Part shown: one piece after another, positions 43,699 through 53,467 of the stretch | Layout of the letters: each line of letters opens with the position of its first letter | Numbering within the stretch: position 1 is the first letter of the stretch | Assembly: GCF_032878975.1 (NCBI RefSeq) | Contig: NZ_CP043875.1 | Location: 2,162,370-2,226,369 of the forward strand | Direction: 5' to 3' | DNA length: 64,000 nt | DNA from: Methanoplanus sp. FWC-SCC4 | Lineage (GTDB): Archaea; Halobacteriota; Methanomicrobia; Methanomicrobiales; Methanomicrobiaceae | The notes under the pieces: generated by a model | Database searches by the model: none | Told to the model about the DNA's origin: nothing | What the model saw: the letters and a program-made list of their open reading frames with translations, nothing else | Translations under genes and position numbers: made by a program

Positions 43699-44622
43699 TT
43701 ATTTTTCAGAGAGAATTTCATCTATTGATTCGGCGTAACGGTAGATCTCCTCCATTTCAACACCGCCGCCAAGACCTGAAATTGCAATGATTGATGAGAC
43801 TGATTCCTTAATTTTGTCTATATTTTCTGAAAGCGAAAAGGAGGGGGATTCACCTTTGGAAATCTTTCCCTCGTCATTCTTTTCATAAAAAACTGTAAGA
43901 ATCTGACTTGTATTTTCAAAGTTGACCCCTTTCATCAGTATTCTTCCCCGTATTTTATCCCCGGTTTTTGAGCTTAAAAATGCTTCATATTCGCCGGTTC
44001 CTGTATTTTCAATATCCTCAATACAGATTGAAAAATCCTTTGTAATCGGAACAATTACTTCACAGGGTTCCGCTTCTGTGATCTCTTCCCTGCTGTAACC
44101 GCAGTATCCGCAGAACAGATTGTTAACCTCTTCAAAATGTGCGGAGTGGCCGGCACTTTTTGTGGATATGATTGAAGCAGCGATAGGAAGACTGTTGAAA
44201 AGAGCATGGTAGTTCTCTTCGCCTTTTTTTCTGGCTTTTTCAGCCATAATCGCCTTGTGCTTGTGTAAAACAGTCTCTATTGTTGTGTAAATTTCTCTTG
44301 GGCGTGCCGGTTTTGTGAGGTAACCGTAAGGATTTGTGAGAATTGCACGGGAAAGCGTGTCGTCTCCGGTGTATGATGTAAGGTATATAACCGGAATATC
44401 ATCTTTAGAAATTCTTCCGGCAACCTCTATACCGTCAATATCGTCTTCGAGGTTTATGTCAATCAGTGCAAGATCCGGCTTTAGCTCTTTTGCCATTTTT
44501 ATGGCATCTCTTCCGTTTGTTGCAAGACCAACAACATCGTAGCCAAAGGAGCCAAGAGATCTTTCAAGACCCATCGCCACGATGACCTCGTCTTCAACAA
44601 TCAAGACTTTTGCATCAGCCAT
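43699..44622 (-). CDS. Response regulator with receiver and PAS domains
   Basis: This 307-residue protein has an N-terminal receiver (phospho-acceptor D55 in LIDINLED, Lys in GYLTKPARP), a coiled linker (HKHKAIMAEKARKKGEENYH) and a PAS domain (ALFNSLPIAASIISTKSAG to SQILTVFYEKND). The last 60 residues are helical and carry no kinase motifs. It resembles REC-PAS proteins common in Methanomicrobiales, with unknown output. No kinase is adjacent. Confidence 0.88.
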   Translation of the reverse strand: MADAKVLIVEDEVIVAMGLERSLGSFGYDVVGLATNGRDAIKMAKELKPDLALIDINLEDDIDGIEVAGRISKDDIPVIYLTSYTGDDTLSRAILTNPYGYLTKPARPREIYTTIETVLHKHKAIMAEKARKKGEENYHALFNSLPIAASIISTKSAGHSAHFEEVNNLFCGYCGYSREEITEAEPCEVIVPITKDFSICIEDIENTGTGEYEAFLSSKTGDKIRGRILMKGVNFENTSQILTVFYEKNDEGKISKGESPSFSLSENIDKIKESVSSIIAISGLGGGVEMEEIYRYAESIDEILSEK

Positions 44623-44935
44623 TATATTTAATCTCCTTAAAATCTAGCAAATCAGGAAGATCGCGGGGATTTATCCTTACAGCTAATGTTATTGGCAGTA
44701 CCATAAACATCTGGTGAAAGACCAGGCATGAGCGATTTAAATTTAAGAATAGATACCCCTCAGATAAATCAAATCATTCCCCCCTTACTAAAAGGTGAAT
44801 ATGATCTCCGATAATATAATCCTTGCTATATTTTTTAAATTCATTATTTTTTTTATTTTTAAAATAGAACTAATTTAAGGAGATTTTCATCAAAATGAAA
44901 GATATTTATAGTCAGTAAGGATCATTAGCTTCATT
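44623..44935. other. Divergent intergenic region
   Basis: 313 bp between a response-regulator gene (minus) and the cupin gene (plus). It has several TATA-like AT runs, including one at 44902, and no gene or RNA that I can recognise. Confidence 0.6.
44902..44910 (+). promoter_or_regulatory. TATA box of the cupin gene
   Basis: ATATTTATA lies 26-34 bp before the ATG at 44936, giving a near-leaderless transcript. Confidence 0.5.
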
Positions 44936-45286
44936 ATGACTCAGGAAAGAGAGAATATGGCTTCCAGGGTGCTTAATCCCGCATCGCTTGTAAATTATCA
45001 GGAAGGATCAGTGGTAAGCAGGATGCTCGTCTTTAAAAAGACAGGAACAATAACAGTTTTTGCCTTTGCGAAGGGAGAGGAGCTTTTTGAGCATACAGCC
45101 CCATATGATGCGATAGTGCAGGTTATTGAAGGGTCGGGAATATTCACGATAAAAGATGAAAAATTCTCATTAAATACAGGTGAAATTCTGATTATGCCTG
45201 CAAATATACCTCATGCGGTATATGCCGAGGAAAATTTCAAGATGATGCTTACAATGATACATGAAAAAGATACGTTAAAAATGTAA
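44936..45286 (+). CDS. Cupin-domain protein
   Basis: A 116-residue single-domain beta-barrel: VVSRMLVFKKTGTITVFAFA, the first cupin motif region with EHTAPYDAIVQVIEGSG and the second with GEILIMPANIPHAVYAEE. The metal-binding His/Glu are partly kept (EH at residue about 53 and PHAV near residue 96). The substrate is unknown; such small cupins bind metals and sugars or act as storage or sensor proteins. The downstream LEA-like gene follows 22 bp later and is probably co-transcribed. Confidence 0.85.
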   Translation: MTQERENMASRVLNPASLVNYQEGSVVSRMLVFKKTGTITVFAFAKGEELFEHTAPYDAIVQVIEGSGIFTIKDEKFSLNTGEILIMPANIPHAVYAEENFKMMLTMIHEKDTLKM

Positions 45287-45308
45287 ATAAAAAACTGACG
45301 GCATTAAT

Positions 45309-45728
45309 ATGAGCTTTGATAAAAAACCAAAAGTAAATGTAAAGAGCGTAATGCTTACAGATGTTTCCTTTCAAAAAACCGGGATTATTGTAACCATTGA
45401 TGTTTTTAATCCTCTTCCGCTTGGTGTTACATTAAAAGACCTCCGGTTTTCCGTAAATCTGCTGGAAAACGATTCTACTGGAGAAATTATTGGGAGAGGA
45501 TTTGAAAAAGATATAAGGATCAATGGAAACGGCGTAACCGAAATAAATGTTCCGGCAAGTCTTGAGAACAGGTCGCTTGTATCTGCCGCACTGGGTTTTA
45601 TATCAGGTGATGTAATCGTAAAAGTCACAGGTGATGTAACTTTTGATTTAAAGCTCTTTTCACCCGTCATCCCCTTTGAAGAGACAAAGACAATAAGTGG
45701 TTTTTCAAAAAGATTTCTAATTGAATAA
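45309..45728 (+). CDS. LEA14/WHy-domain-like protein
   Basis: A 139-residue protein with strand-rich sequence typical of the water-stress-and-hypersensitive-response (WHy) domain of LEA14-type proteins: VMLTDVSFQKTGIIVTIDVF, NPLPLGVTLKDLRFSVNLLE and VPASLENRSLVSAALGFISG. Archaeal homologues are linked to desiccation or stress tolerance. It lies directly after the cupin gene. Confidence 0.75.
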   Translation: MSFDKKPKVNVKSVMLTDVSFQKTGIIVTIDVFNPLPLGVTLKDLRFSVNLLENDSTGEIIGRGFEKDIRINGNGVTEINVPASLENRSLVSAALGFISGDVIVKVTGDVTFDLKLFSPVIPFEETKTISGFSKRFLIE

Positions 45729-45758
45729 AATAATTAAATGGATTTTTTGAGAAATCTG

Positions 45759-47579
45759 TCAAATATTTTTCCTGTTGTCAAAGAAAATTCTCATCCACAT
45801 TTCTGTACACATGATGCGCCAGAAATCACCGGAATATTCGCTTTTTCCTTTTAGAAATCTGTTGTAGTTCTCAAGAACTCTATCGGCATACCAGTATTTT
45901 CTTCTCTTAAATGATTCTGAATTAAAGATCCCGGTTGCAAGATCTGACAATTCATTCGCCATCCATATTTCTTCAGGTGTAACAAAACCCATTTTATCCA
46001 TTCTGCAACGGACTTTTTCAGGAACGATCCCTTTAATTGCTTTTCTTAATACGTATTTTGTAACACCACGCCGTATTTTCTGATCGAGTGGTAAAAGACC
46101 TATATATTCAACGAGACGGTAGTCAAGGAAAGGCACCCTTGATTCAATTGAAAATGCCATAGAATTTCTGTCTTCATAGTGCAGAAGTGCCTGTAAATTA
46201 CTTTTGGTAACCTCTGATTTTAAAACCAGGTCCAGTGTTCCATCATATCTGTTAATGACCGGAATATCTCCTTTTAAAAGTTTCCTTCTTTTTTTCCTTG
46301 CGGAAAGCTGGGTGATGGCAGATATGAAAAATGTTCTATGAAGGCGGAAGGATCCATAAATTTCTGATAAAAAGTGGGGAATGTTTCCTTTTAGGCTCTT
46401 AATATATGCTGTCTGATATCCCAGATATCCTGCAAGCTGCTCATCTGCACCCTGACCGTCAAGAATGACTTTTACATTTTTACCGGCAAGTTTCATCACT
46501 TTATACTGGGCATAAATTGAAAGCGACCCAAATGGTTCATCCTGCATGTATATAATGCGATTAAGATCAGATTCAAGTTCCTCTGCGAGAGGATAAATTT
46601 TGTGTGCTGAAACACCAGTGGAATTAATTACTTCATCGATATATTCGCTTTCATCATATCTTTTGTCTTCAAAACATACTGAAAATGTATTTTGACGATC
46701 ACCGACACTTTTAATCCCTTCTTTTTTTATGATGTTGTTTATCAACGATACAATAGTGGATGAATCAAGACCTCCCGAGAGGCAAGTTCCAACCGGCACA
46801 TCGCTTCTCAGACGAATTTTTACAGAATCAATTATTTTGAAAAGAAGTTCTTCCGAAGCATTTTCATCCGAAAAATCAGGAGAAGATAATTTAAGTGGTG
46901 ATACTTCATACTCCCAGTAAGTGAATGGTTTTTCAGGAATGCCTTTTTTTATGTACATGGATGATGCAGGCCGGAGTTGAAATATTCCTTCAAACATGGT
47001 TTCTTCATCCGTGTCCTGAACAGCATTTCCAAGATAAAGCAAAACTTTCCTGTCATTTGGAATCACTCCTGCTTTTGGATGCTTTAAAAGTGCCTTTATT
47101 TCTGATGCAAAAATAAATTCTCCATCAATTAATGAATAATAAAAAGGCTTTATACCGAAACGGTCACGAGAGCAAAACATCTCGTCATTTTTGTTATCAT
47201 ATAATGCAAAAGCCCACATTCCGTTAAAATGTTTTGTACAATCGCTTCCCCATTCTTCATAAGCATGGATAATTACTTCACTGTCAGTTTTGGAGTGAAA
47301 CTTGTGTCCCAGGTTTATTAGATCTTCTCTCAATTCCATGTAATTATAAATTTCACCATTGAAAACAAGCCAGAGGGTTTCATCTTCATTTGACATGGGC
47401 TGTTTTCCGGATTCTGAGAGGTCTATGATAGAAAGTCTTCTATGAGCAAGGCCGACATTTACTGAAATATAAAACCCTTCACCATCAGGGCCTCTATGTG
47501 AAAGGGCTTTTGCCATATCTTTTAAAATATCACTATTTATTTTGCCTTTTTCTGAATAAATGCCTGCAATTCCACACAT
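45759..47579 (-). CDS. asnB: Asparagine synthase (glutamine-hydrolysing)
   Basis: A 606-residue enzyme. The N-terminal glutaminase domain must start MCG so that the Cys becomes the nucleophile, hence ATG 47579 and not 47591. MCGIAGIYSEKG, SHRGPDGEG, RLSIIDLS and FNGEIYNY are all present. The synthetase domain has the PP-loop SGGLDSSTIVS and a C-terminal part (FLDYRLVEYIGLLP) as in AsnB of archaea, where surface-polysaccharide or nucleotide-sugar aminotransfer roles also exist. It stands alone, so primary asparagine synthesis is the simplest reading. Confidence 0.95.
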   Translation of the reverse strand: MCGIAGIYSEKGKINSDILKDMAKALSHRGPDGEGFYISVNVGLAHRRLSIIDLSESGKQPMSNEDETLWLVFNGEIYNYMELREDLINLGHKFHSKTDSEVIIHAYEEWGSDCTKHFNGMWAFALYDNKNDEMFCSRDRFGIKPFYYSLIDGEFIFASEIKALLKHPKAGVIPNDRKVLLYLGNAVQDTDEETMFEGIFQLRPASSMYIKKGIPEKPFTYWEYEVSPLKLSSPDFSDENASEELLFKIIDSVKIRLRSDVPVGTCLSGGLDSSTIVSLINNIIKKEGIKSVGDRQNTFSVCFEDKRYDESEYIDEVINSTGVSAHKIYPLAEELESDLNRIIYMQDEPFGSLSIYAQYKVMKLAGKNVKVILDGQGADEQLAGYLGYQTAYIKSLKGNIPHFLSEIYGSFRLHRTFFISAITQLSARKKRRKLLKGDIPVINRYDGTLDLVLKSEVTKSNLQALLHYEDRNSMAFSIESRVPFLDYRLVEYIGLLPLDQKIRRGVTKYVLRKAIKGIVPEKVRCRMDKMGFVTPEEIWMANELSDLATGIFNSESFKRRKYWYADRVLENYNRFLKGKSEYSGDFWRIMCTEMWMRIFFDNRKNI

Positions 47580-47640
47580 TGAACAAAACACCTTTTTTCA
47601 ACTGAAATATTCCATAAATTAAATTGATAAAATATTGGAT

Positions 47641-49299
47641 TTAGTACTTTTTCTTCTTCTTATCATCAATATAAACTATTTTTATCAGAGTACCAAGGCC
47701 GATTGAAAATGCTGCCACATAGATCACTACTGTCAGATAGATGAGCCATTGGGCATACTCGATATCTGCTGAGAACATTACAATTGAAGCCCCGATTACA
47801 AGCGATGATGCCACAAGCCCCATTAAAAGTTTGTCTGTCGCTTTATCGATTGTCTCACTGAGCTTCTCCACATCCTTTGCAACAATATCAATCTGAACTT
47901 TCCCCGCAGCCCACTTGTTCATGGTTCTGTTGAATATTCTGGGAAGCTTCATAATGCTGTCAACACTTTCGAGCAGTGTGTGAGAGGTCTTTTTGAAACT
48001 TTTTGGTGAGAAATACCTGGTATGTACAATTTCTCTTAAATATGGCCTTGCTTTGTCGTAAAAATTGAAATTAGGGTTTAGGGTAATTCCGATTCCGAGA
48101 ACCATCATTATCACTTTTAACAGTGACATCAAAGTTCCGGGGATCTGAATGTTGTACTGGTTCATAATCTTCGGGACTGACTCTAATGCATTTCCGGCAT
48201 CAACGCTTGAGATTTCAAATCCTTCGGTGTCAAAAAGGGCATAATAGAGCTGATCCTTAATATCATCCATGTCATCCTCGTCAATTCTGACCCCGAGTTT
48301 TTGAAATGTCTCAATTATCATGTCAACATCGGTATCAACGATTGCCAGGAGAAGTTTGATGAAGGTATCCCGCCTTTCAGGCCGTATTATTGCTATTGCG
48401 CCCAGATCAATAAAAGCGAGCTCTCCATCCGGAGTCACAATAAGATTGCCGGGGTGAGGATCAATGTGGAAGAATCCGTCTTCGAATATCATTTTTAGGT
48501 AAGCCTCAAATCCCAGATCCGCAAAGTCGGCAGGTTCATATCCGAATATTTTAATTCCTTCAATATTGTCGACACGGATACCCTCGATATACTCCATTGT
48601 AAGAAGTCTTGATCCCGAATAATCCCAGAAAATTTTTGGGAACTTAATCTGTGGTTTGTTGATGAAATTGCGTCTGAATATATCGGCATTTTTACCTTCC
48701 GCAACATAATCAAGCTCGCGTTTCATCATATGTGCGAAATCATCAACCATGCCGGAGAGGTTGTAGGCTTTCACCGCAGGATTTACCTTTTCATACCTCT
48801 TCGCCATGTTTTCAATCAAAAGCGTGTCAGTCTCAATTTTTTCGGTTATACCGGGGCGCTGAACCTTTATTGCGACTATTGTTCCGTCTTTTAGTATTGC
48901 TCTGTGTACCTGCCCTATGGATGCCGCTGCAATCGGAGTTTCCTCAAAATATGAAAAAGCGTCCTCTATCCTTCCGCAATACTCTTCAATTACCGGTTTT
49001 ATCTCGTGAAAAGGAACGGGTGCGACATCGTTGTGAAGCTTTTTTAGCTCTTCGATTAGTTCTGGCGGCAGAGTTTCACTTCTTGAGGCAAGCATCTGTC
49101 CGAATTTTACAAACGTGGGTCCGAGCTCTTCTAATGCCAGCCTCATCCTCTCGTATGGTGAACGACTGTCAGGTACGGCTTTTTTGTAAAATACCTTTCT
49201 TCTGGTTGCATTTGGATCAATTTCATCAAGAAATATGCCAAAACCGTACTTGACCATGATGTCTGCGATCTGACCATAGCGTTTGAGGCGGGTAACCAT
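47641..49299 (-). CDS. ABC1/UbiB-family atypical protein kinase
   Basis: A 552-residue ABC1/UbiB/AarF-family kinase-like protein. LGPTFVKFGQMLASRSETLP is the family opening, AAASIGQVHRAIL holds the Ala-rich nucleotide loop, and IDPHPGNLIVTP and FIDLGAIAII supply the catalytic and metal-binding residues. Two transmembrane helices lie near the C-terminus (LVASSLVIGASIVMFS and WLIYLTVVIYVAAFSIGLG). UbiB proteins support isoprenoid-lipid or quinone metabolism, and their role in quinone-free methanogens is unknown. It starts next to a histidine kinase operon. Confidence 0.92.
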   Translation of the reverse strand: MVTRLKRYGQIADIMVKYGFGIFLDEIDPNATRRKVFYKKAVPDSRSPYERMRLALEELGPTFVKFGQMLASRSETLPPELIEELKKLHNDVAPVPFHEIKPVIEEYCGRIEDAFSYFEETPIAAASIGQVHRAILKDGTIVAIKVQRPGITEKIETDTLLIENMAKRYEKVNPAVKAYNLSGMVDDFAHMMKRELDYVAEGKNADIFRRNFINKPQIKFPKIFWDYSGSRLLTMEYIEGIRVDNIEGIKIFGYEPADFADLGFEAYLKMIFEDGFFHIDPHPGNLIVTPDGELAFIDLGAIAIIRPERRDTFIKLLLAIVDTDVDMIIETFQKLGVRIDEDDMDDIKDQLYYALFDTEGFEISSVDAGNALESVPKIMNQYNIQIPGTLMSLLKVIMMVLGIGITLNPNFNFYDKARPYLREIVHTRYFSPKSFKKTSHTLLESVDSIMKLPRIFNRTMNKWAAGKVQIDIVAKDVEKLSETIDKATDKLLMGLVASSLVIGASIVMFSADIEYAQWLIYLTVVIYVAAFSIGLGTLIKIVYIDDKKKKKY

Positions 49300-49475
49300 A
49301 GTGCAAGAAGTTTACTTTGTTATTATAATAAAACCCTTGTTAAAAATATAATGAAGGTCTAGTTTTGTCTGACATTTATTTTTGATTCATCAAAGTCGTG
49401 ATTTTATCAGTTCAATATATTGAAAAGTACGATAAAAAAGAATATTCTGACAGATATTATGAAATATTATAATAT

Positions 49476-52139
49476 TTATTCCGTGATTTTCCATTTATTT
49501 CCCGGGACAGAGATTTCAAACCTTGCACATTTTCCGGGAATTCCTGTTTCTTCAATAGTAATTTTGGTTATTTCAAGAATTTCTTTCGTTAGGAAAAGAC
49601 CCAGACCTGTATTTTTCCCAAAACCCTTTAAAAAAATCTTATTTTTTATATCAAAAGGAATCCCTGCACCATTATCACTGTATATGATTTTAATACTTTC
49701 TTCATCTTTCTTACAGAATATTGATATTTCGGAGACATTTTCTCCATGTCTGACTGAATTGTCTAAAAGGTTAAAAAAAATCTTTTCAAACATCGGGTCT
49801 GCATAAATTAGAATATTCTTAGAAATATCGGATAAATCAAGCTTAATATTACTAAGGTCAACGTGCATTTTTGATTGTTCAACTATGGTTTTGATATCCT
49901 GCCAACGAGGCATTTCAAGTCCGAGATCCTGATAATCCTTTGTGAATGAGATCTGGCTACCAATTACATTGACATGGTTCTCTACATTATTTAAATAATT
50001 CAAAATTTCTTCATTATTTTCGGCTGAATCCCTGCACATTTCAAGATAAGCAAAGGCGGGTGTCAGCTGATTTATAATATCATGCCTTGTAATGCTTGAA
50101 AGAAGATTTAATTTTTTATTTGCAATTTTTAATGCATTTTCATTCTCTTTTATTTCGGTGATATCCTGAATAACACCAACAATACGCGTGGCATTGCCAC
50201 ACGAATTACGCTCTGTTGTTTTTCCCAGAAGATTAAGCCATTTCCATTCCCCGCTGGAAGCACGGACTCTGTAATTGCCTGAATAAAAATCTCCATCTCC
50301 ATTGATATTTGAATTTATCTTCTTTATTCTGTTTTCCTGATCATCAGGGTGCACCAGTGATGACCACCATTCGGCTTCTACTACATCATTACAGAAATAA
50401 CCAAGACTTTTAAGAAGATTATTGTTCCACTTAATCACTTTATCTTCAATATAATATTCCCATACGAAAAGTTCTGCACTCTTTAATGCAATACTGAGTT
50501 TTTCTTTTGATTCCCTGAGTTGTTCTTCTGTGATTATTCTGGAAAGAGAACTGCCAATAATATCATTTGCTGATTCAAGGATTTCTTTTGAAAAATCCGC
50601 TATTTTTGAATTATTATGTGATATAAGGAAAAATGCACCTATAATCTCCGCGTCATCAGTTATCGGCAGATATGCAAATGACCTAAAACCCTCATATTTT
50701 GAAATATCCATCATATTTGGACTTATATCGTCAAAATCTCCGTATATTGGTCTTTTGTGATGAAGTCGCTTCATGCATGAACTCTCAGGTGCAAGATAAT
50801 CTACGGATATTTTATATTCTTCAGTTATTCCGATGGATCTTACCAGTGAGAGTCCGCCCTTGATTTCATTTTTTAGAAATAAAATTCCTGAATCTATTCC
50901 CCGGACTGTTATCAGTGATTCAAAGATAATGTTTAAGGCATCATCAAGACGTGAAGTAATAACAAGTTTTTCTGCAAGATTCTGCTTGAAGATGTTTTTA
51001 TTTTTTGATTTTATATTAGAAGTTATATCCTTTGTGAATTCCACAACCAAACTGTAATTTCCTTTGGAATCCATTATTGGAATTGAAGTTTTTTCCCAGT
51101 AGCTCTCACTCTTTCCGGATAATTGTTCATTAAAAATGGTTTTTTTCATAATTTCGCCGGATTCAAGTGCATTTAATGCATTGCAGTCTTTGCAGGGTTT
51201 TCGTCTCCCCAAAAATGCATCATAGCATGTTCTGCCGATGAGATTCGGATTTAGTTCTTTTGCAGCGTTGTTTGCCCATAAAATTTTGAGATTGCTGTCT
51301 TTTTGAACAATTATCTCGGGCAGAGTGTTAAGTATCGTCTTTAATTTATTTTGACTTTCAAGGAGTTCATTCTGAACTTTTTTTTGTTCAGTTATGTCAA
51401 TTAGATTGCATACAAAATTTTCACTATATTTTATGGCCTCAATAATCAGAAGAATGTCATGAATCCTGCCAAAACGATCATTAAATTTGAATTCGTAAGA
51501 ATCATGATACGATGAAGAAAAAGCATTTCTTTTATCCGATTTTTCAGTCATCAGCTTAAAAGTCTTCTCGTCAACGAAATCCATCCAATTCATCTGGCCG
51601 TCAAGCTCCGCACAGCTGTACCCGGAAAGTTTTTCATAACCTGCATTGGACAGGAGAATGGTGCCTTTTTTGTTGACAATTACAGTTGCGGCTCCAGTTG
51701 AATTAAAAAGTGCCTTGTATTTTAATTCAGAATGAATTAAATTTTTTTCAGCTCTTTTTCTCCGAACCGCCTGGGTTATCTTGTTTGTAAGTTGGGCAAA
51801 CTGGGCCTTTGGCTGACCGCCTTTTTGCACGTAAAAATCAACACCGTAATTTAGTGCATCTATAACAACGTCTTCGCGTCCCCTTCCTGTAAAAATAATA
51901 AAAGGTACATCATTACCTGAAGATCTGACTTTTTTTAAAAATTCAATCCCATCTGTTTCAGGCATTTCATAATCGGATACAATAGCATCATAATTATTTT
52001 CAACAATTTTATTAAGCCCTGCCTTGGCTGAAGATGCGGTGTCTACTGAAAAATTTCCTGATTTTTCCAGATATAGTTTTGTGACCTCTAAAAGTACATC
52101 TTCATCATCAACGTATAAGATGTCATAATTATCCTTCAT
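49476..52139 (-). CDS. Multi-domain REC-PAS-PAS-GAF-PAS histidine kinase
   Basis: An 887-residue cytoplasmic kinase. The receiver (residues about 5-118, phospho-acceptor D56 in IVSDYEMP) is followed by a PAS domain, then a PAS with a Cys pair (RKPCKDCNAL), a GAF-like domain (about 395-545), a third PAS (AELFVWEYYIEDKVIKWNNN) and the kinase core. The kinase has an H-box in SITRHDIINQL and ATPase motifs NLLDNSVRHG, YSDNGAGIP and KNTGLGLFLT. The N-terminal receiver precedes the kinase, as in many Methanomicrobiales hybrids. The promoter (TATA-like ACATATATTG on the minus strand, 52170s) is intact although an IS element begins 69 bp upstream of the start. Confidence 0.93.
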   Translation of the reverse strand: MKDNYDILYVDDEDVLLEVTKLYLEKSGNFSVDTASSAKAGLNKIVENNYDAIVSDYEMPETDGIEFLKKVRSSGNDVPFIIFTGRGREDVVIDALNYGVDFYVQKGGQPKAQFAQLTNKITQAVRRKRAEKNLIHSELKYKALFNSTGAATVIVNKKGTILLSNAGYEKLSGYSCAELDGQMNWMDFVDEKTFKLMTEKSDKRNAFSSSYHDSYEFKFNDRFGRIHDILLIIEAIKYSENFVCNLIDITEQKKVQNELLESQNKLKTILNTLPEIIVQKDSNLKILWANNAAKELNPNLIGRTCYDAFLGRRKPCKDCNALNALESGEIMKKTIFNEQLSGKSESYWEKTSIPIMDSKGNYSLVVEFTKDITSNIKSKNKNIFKQNLAEKLVITSRLDDALNIIFESLITVRGIDSGILFLKNEIKGGLSLVRSIGITEEYKISVDYLAPESSCMKRLHHKRPIYGDFDDISPNMMDISKYEGFRSFAYLPITDDAEIIGAFFLISHNNSKIADFSKEILESANDIIGSSLSRIITEEQLRESKEKLSIALKSAELFVWEYYIEDKVIKWNNNLLKSLGYFCNDVVEAEWWSSLVHPDDQENRIKKINSNINGDGDFYSGNYRVRASSGEWKWLNLLGKTTERNSCGNATRIVGVIQDITEIKENENALKIANKKLNLLSSITRHDIINQLTPAFAYLEMCRDSAENNEEILNYLNNVENHVNVIGSQISFTKDYQDLGLEMPRWQDIKTIVEQSKMHVDLSNIKLDLSDISKNILIYADPMFEKIFFNLLDNSVRHGENVSEISIFCKKDEESIKIIYSDNGAGIPFDIKNKIFLKGFGKNTGLGLFLTKEILEITKITIEETGIPGKCARFEISVPGNKWKITE

Positions 52140-52207
52140 AACCGGTCCGGATGCACATCAATAGTCTTCATCAATTGGTATGCAATATATGTACAAATTA
52201 AATCTCA

Positions 52208-53324
52208 GAGAATTACTATAATCCCAATTTTTACTGAATCAATAAGATCAAAGGTTTGTTCTTCCGATTTATTTTTTCATTTCTTTGAATATTTCTTTCA
52301 ATTTCAGATAGCTATCGCTCTTTGATCAATGTCCATAAATTGTTCTCATTTGATAGAGATTAAAACAAAATGCTGAAAACATATTTTTCACCCGCACTCT
52401 TTTCAAATCGGTTACTTTTACACTGCCTGATCCAAAAACTGATTTAATCACAGCAAATGGTCTTTCCCCTTTGGATCTTTTCCTGCTGATTCTATTATTA
52501 CGAAGTTTGTCTCTGATACCTATTGGATGGTCTCTTGCTCCTCTCAACATTGTGGCATTGTATCCTTTGCATTCAGCTCCCTGATAGCCTCTGTCCCGGT
52601 AAACAACTTCATCAATATCAGATAAATCAATCTGACTGTCGTGTAGAGATGCAGTAGTAGTACAAATCCTTCGAATCAGATCATAATCACTGTCAATAAT
52701 TACGTGCAGCTTATATCCAAAGTAAGATTTCCCTCCTTTCTTTGTCCATGTACCGTCCTTACTTCTTCTGGTCTTTGCTTCTTTTCCTCTTGGAGTATCA
52801 ACTCTTGTATGTCCGGGATCTGAGTGAATAAATGTTGCATCCTGAATCATACCTTTTCTAATTGAAAGACCTTTAAGATCCAGTTGTCGCTGTAATTCAT
52901 TCCAAATTAGAGAATCTTTTCCGGATTTGGATAGTCTTTCACGAAAAAGCCAGATAGTAGAACGATCAGGTATCTTTAAGGGATAACCCAAAAATTGTCT
53001 GAAAGAAATCCTGTCATTAGCCTGTCTTTCAAGTTCAGGATCAGAGAGACCGTGCCATTGCTGAAGGACGAGCATCTTAATCATCAGAACCTCATCCAGA
53101 TTTGGACGGCCTCCAATTTCAGTTTGGTTTGTATATAGTTCTTTGATGATAGGGCGGAATTGTTCCCAGTCAATCATCTTTTCAACTTCACCCAATCGAT
53201 CTCCCAATTCAGCAATATGCTCATATTCACTTTTTATTGCAAAATTAGTGAAATTACTCATGAATTAAAGATCGATCTGGGAAAATAAAGTACTTGTGGT
53301 TGAGGGGGGTTTATAGAAATCCTC
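52208..53324 (-). mobile_element. Complete IS5-family-like insertion sequence
   Basis: 1117-bp element with terminal inverted repeats: GAGAATTACTATAATCCC at the left end (52208-52225) and, read inward from the right end (53324-53307), GAGGATTTCTATAAACCC. They match at 15 of 18 positions. The 4-bp sequence CTCA flanks it directly on both sides (52204-52207 and 53325-53328), a target-site duplication. The single transposase gene is intact, so the element may be active. It sits in the gap between two kinase-type genes. Confidence 0.9.
52326..53261 (-). CDS. IS5-family-like DDE transposase
   Basis: A 311-residue transposase with the catalytic triad D141 (IQDATFI), D223 (YRDRGYQG) and E266 (GERPFAVIKSVFG). 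The N-terminus (WEQFRPIIKELYTNQTEIGG) contains the DNA-binding domain. The length and the ERPFAVI signature match the IS5 family. There is no frameshift and only one gene in the element. Confidence 0.93.
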   Translation of the reverse strand: MSNFTNFAIKSEYEHIAELGDRLGEVEKMIDWEQFRPIIKELYTNQTEIGGRPNLDEVLMIKMLVLQQWHGLSDPELERQANDRISFRQFLGYPLKIPDRSTIWLFRERLSKSGKDSLIWNELQRQLDLKGLSIRKGMIQDATFIHSDPGHTRVDTPRGKEAKTRRSKDGTWTKKGGKSYFGYKLHVIIDSDYDLIRRICTTTASLHDSQIDLSDIDEVVYRDRGYQGAECKGYNATMLRGARDHPIGIRDKLRNNRISRKRSKGERPFAVIKSVFGSGSVKVTDLKRVRVKNMFSAFCFNLYQMRTIYGH

Positions 53325-53467
53325 CTCATATTTTTATAAGACTTGCTGTTTTGGTATATTTTATCGGGCCAGTAATATATGTGAAGATTCCAAAATGATA
53401 TCATTAAAATTAAATATATTGTGTAAGATGTAAAAGTTATAAATAAATATTTTTCTGAAAAATATAT

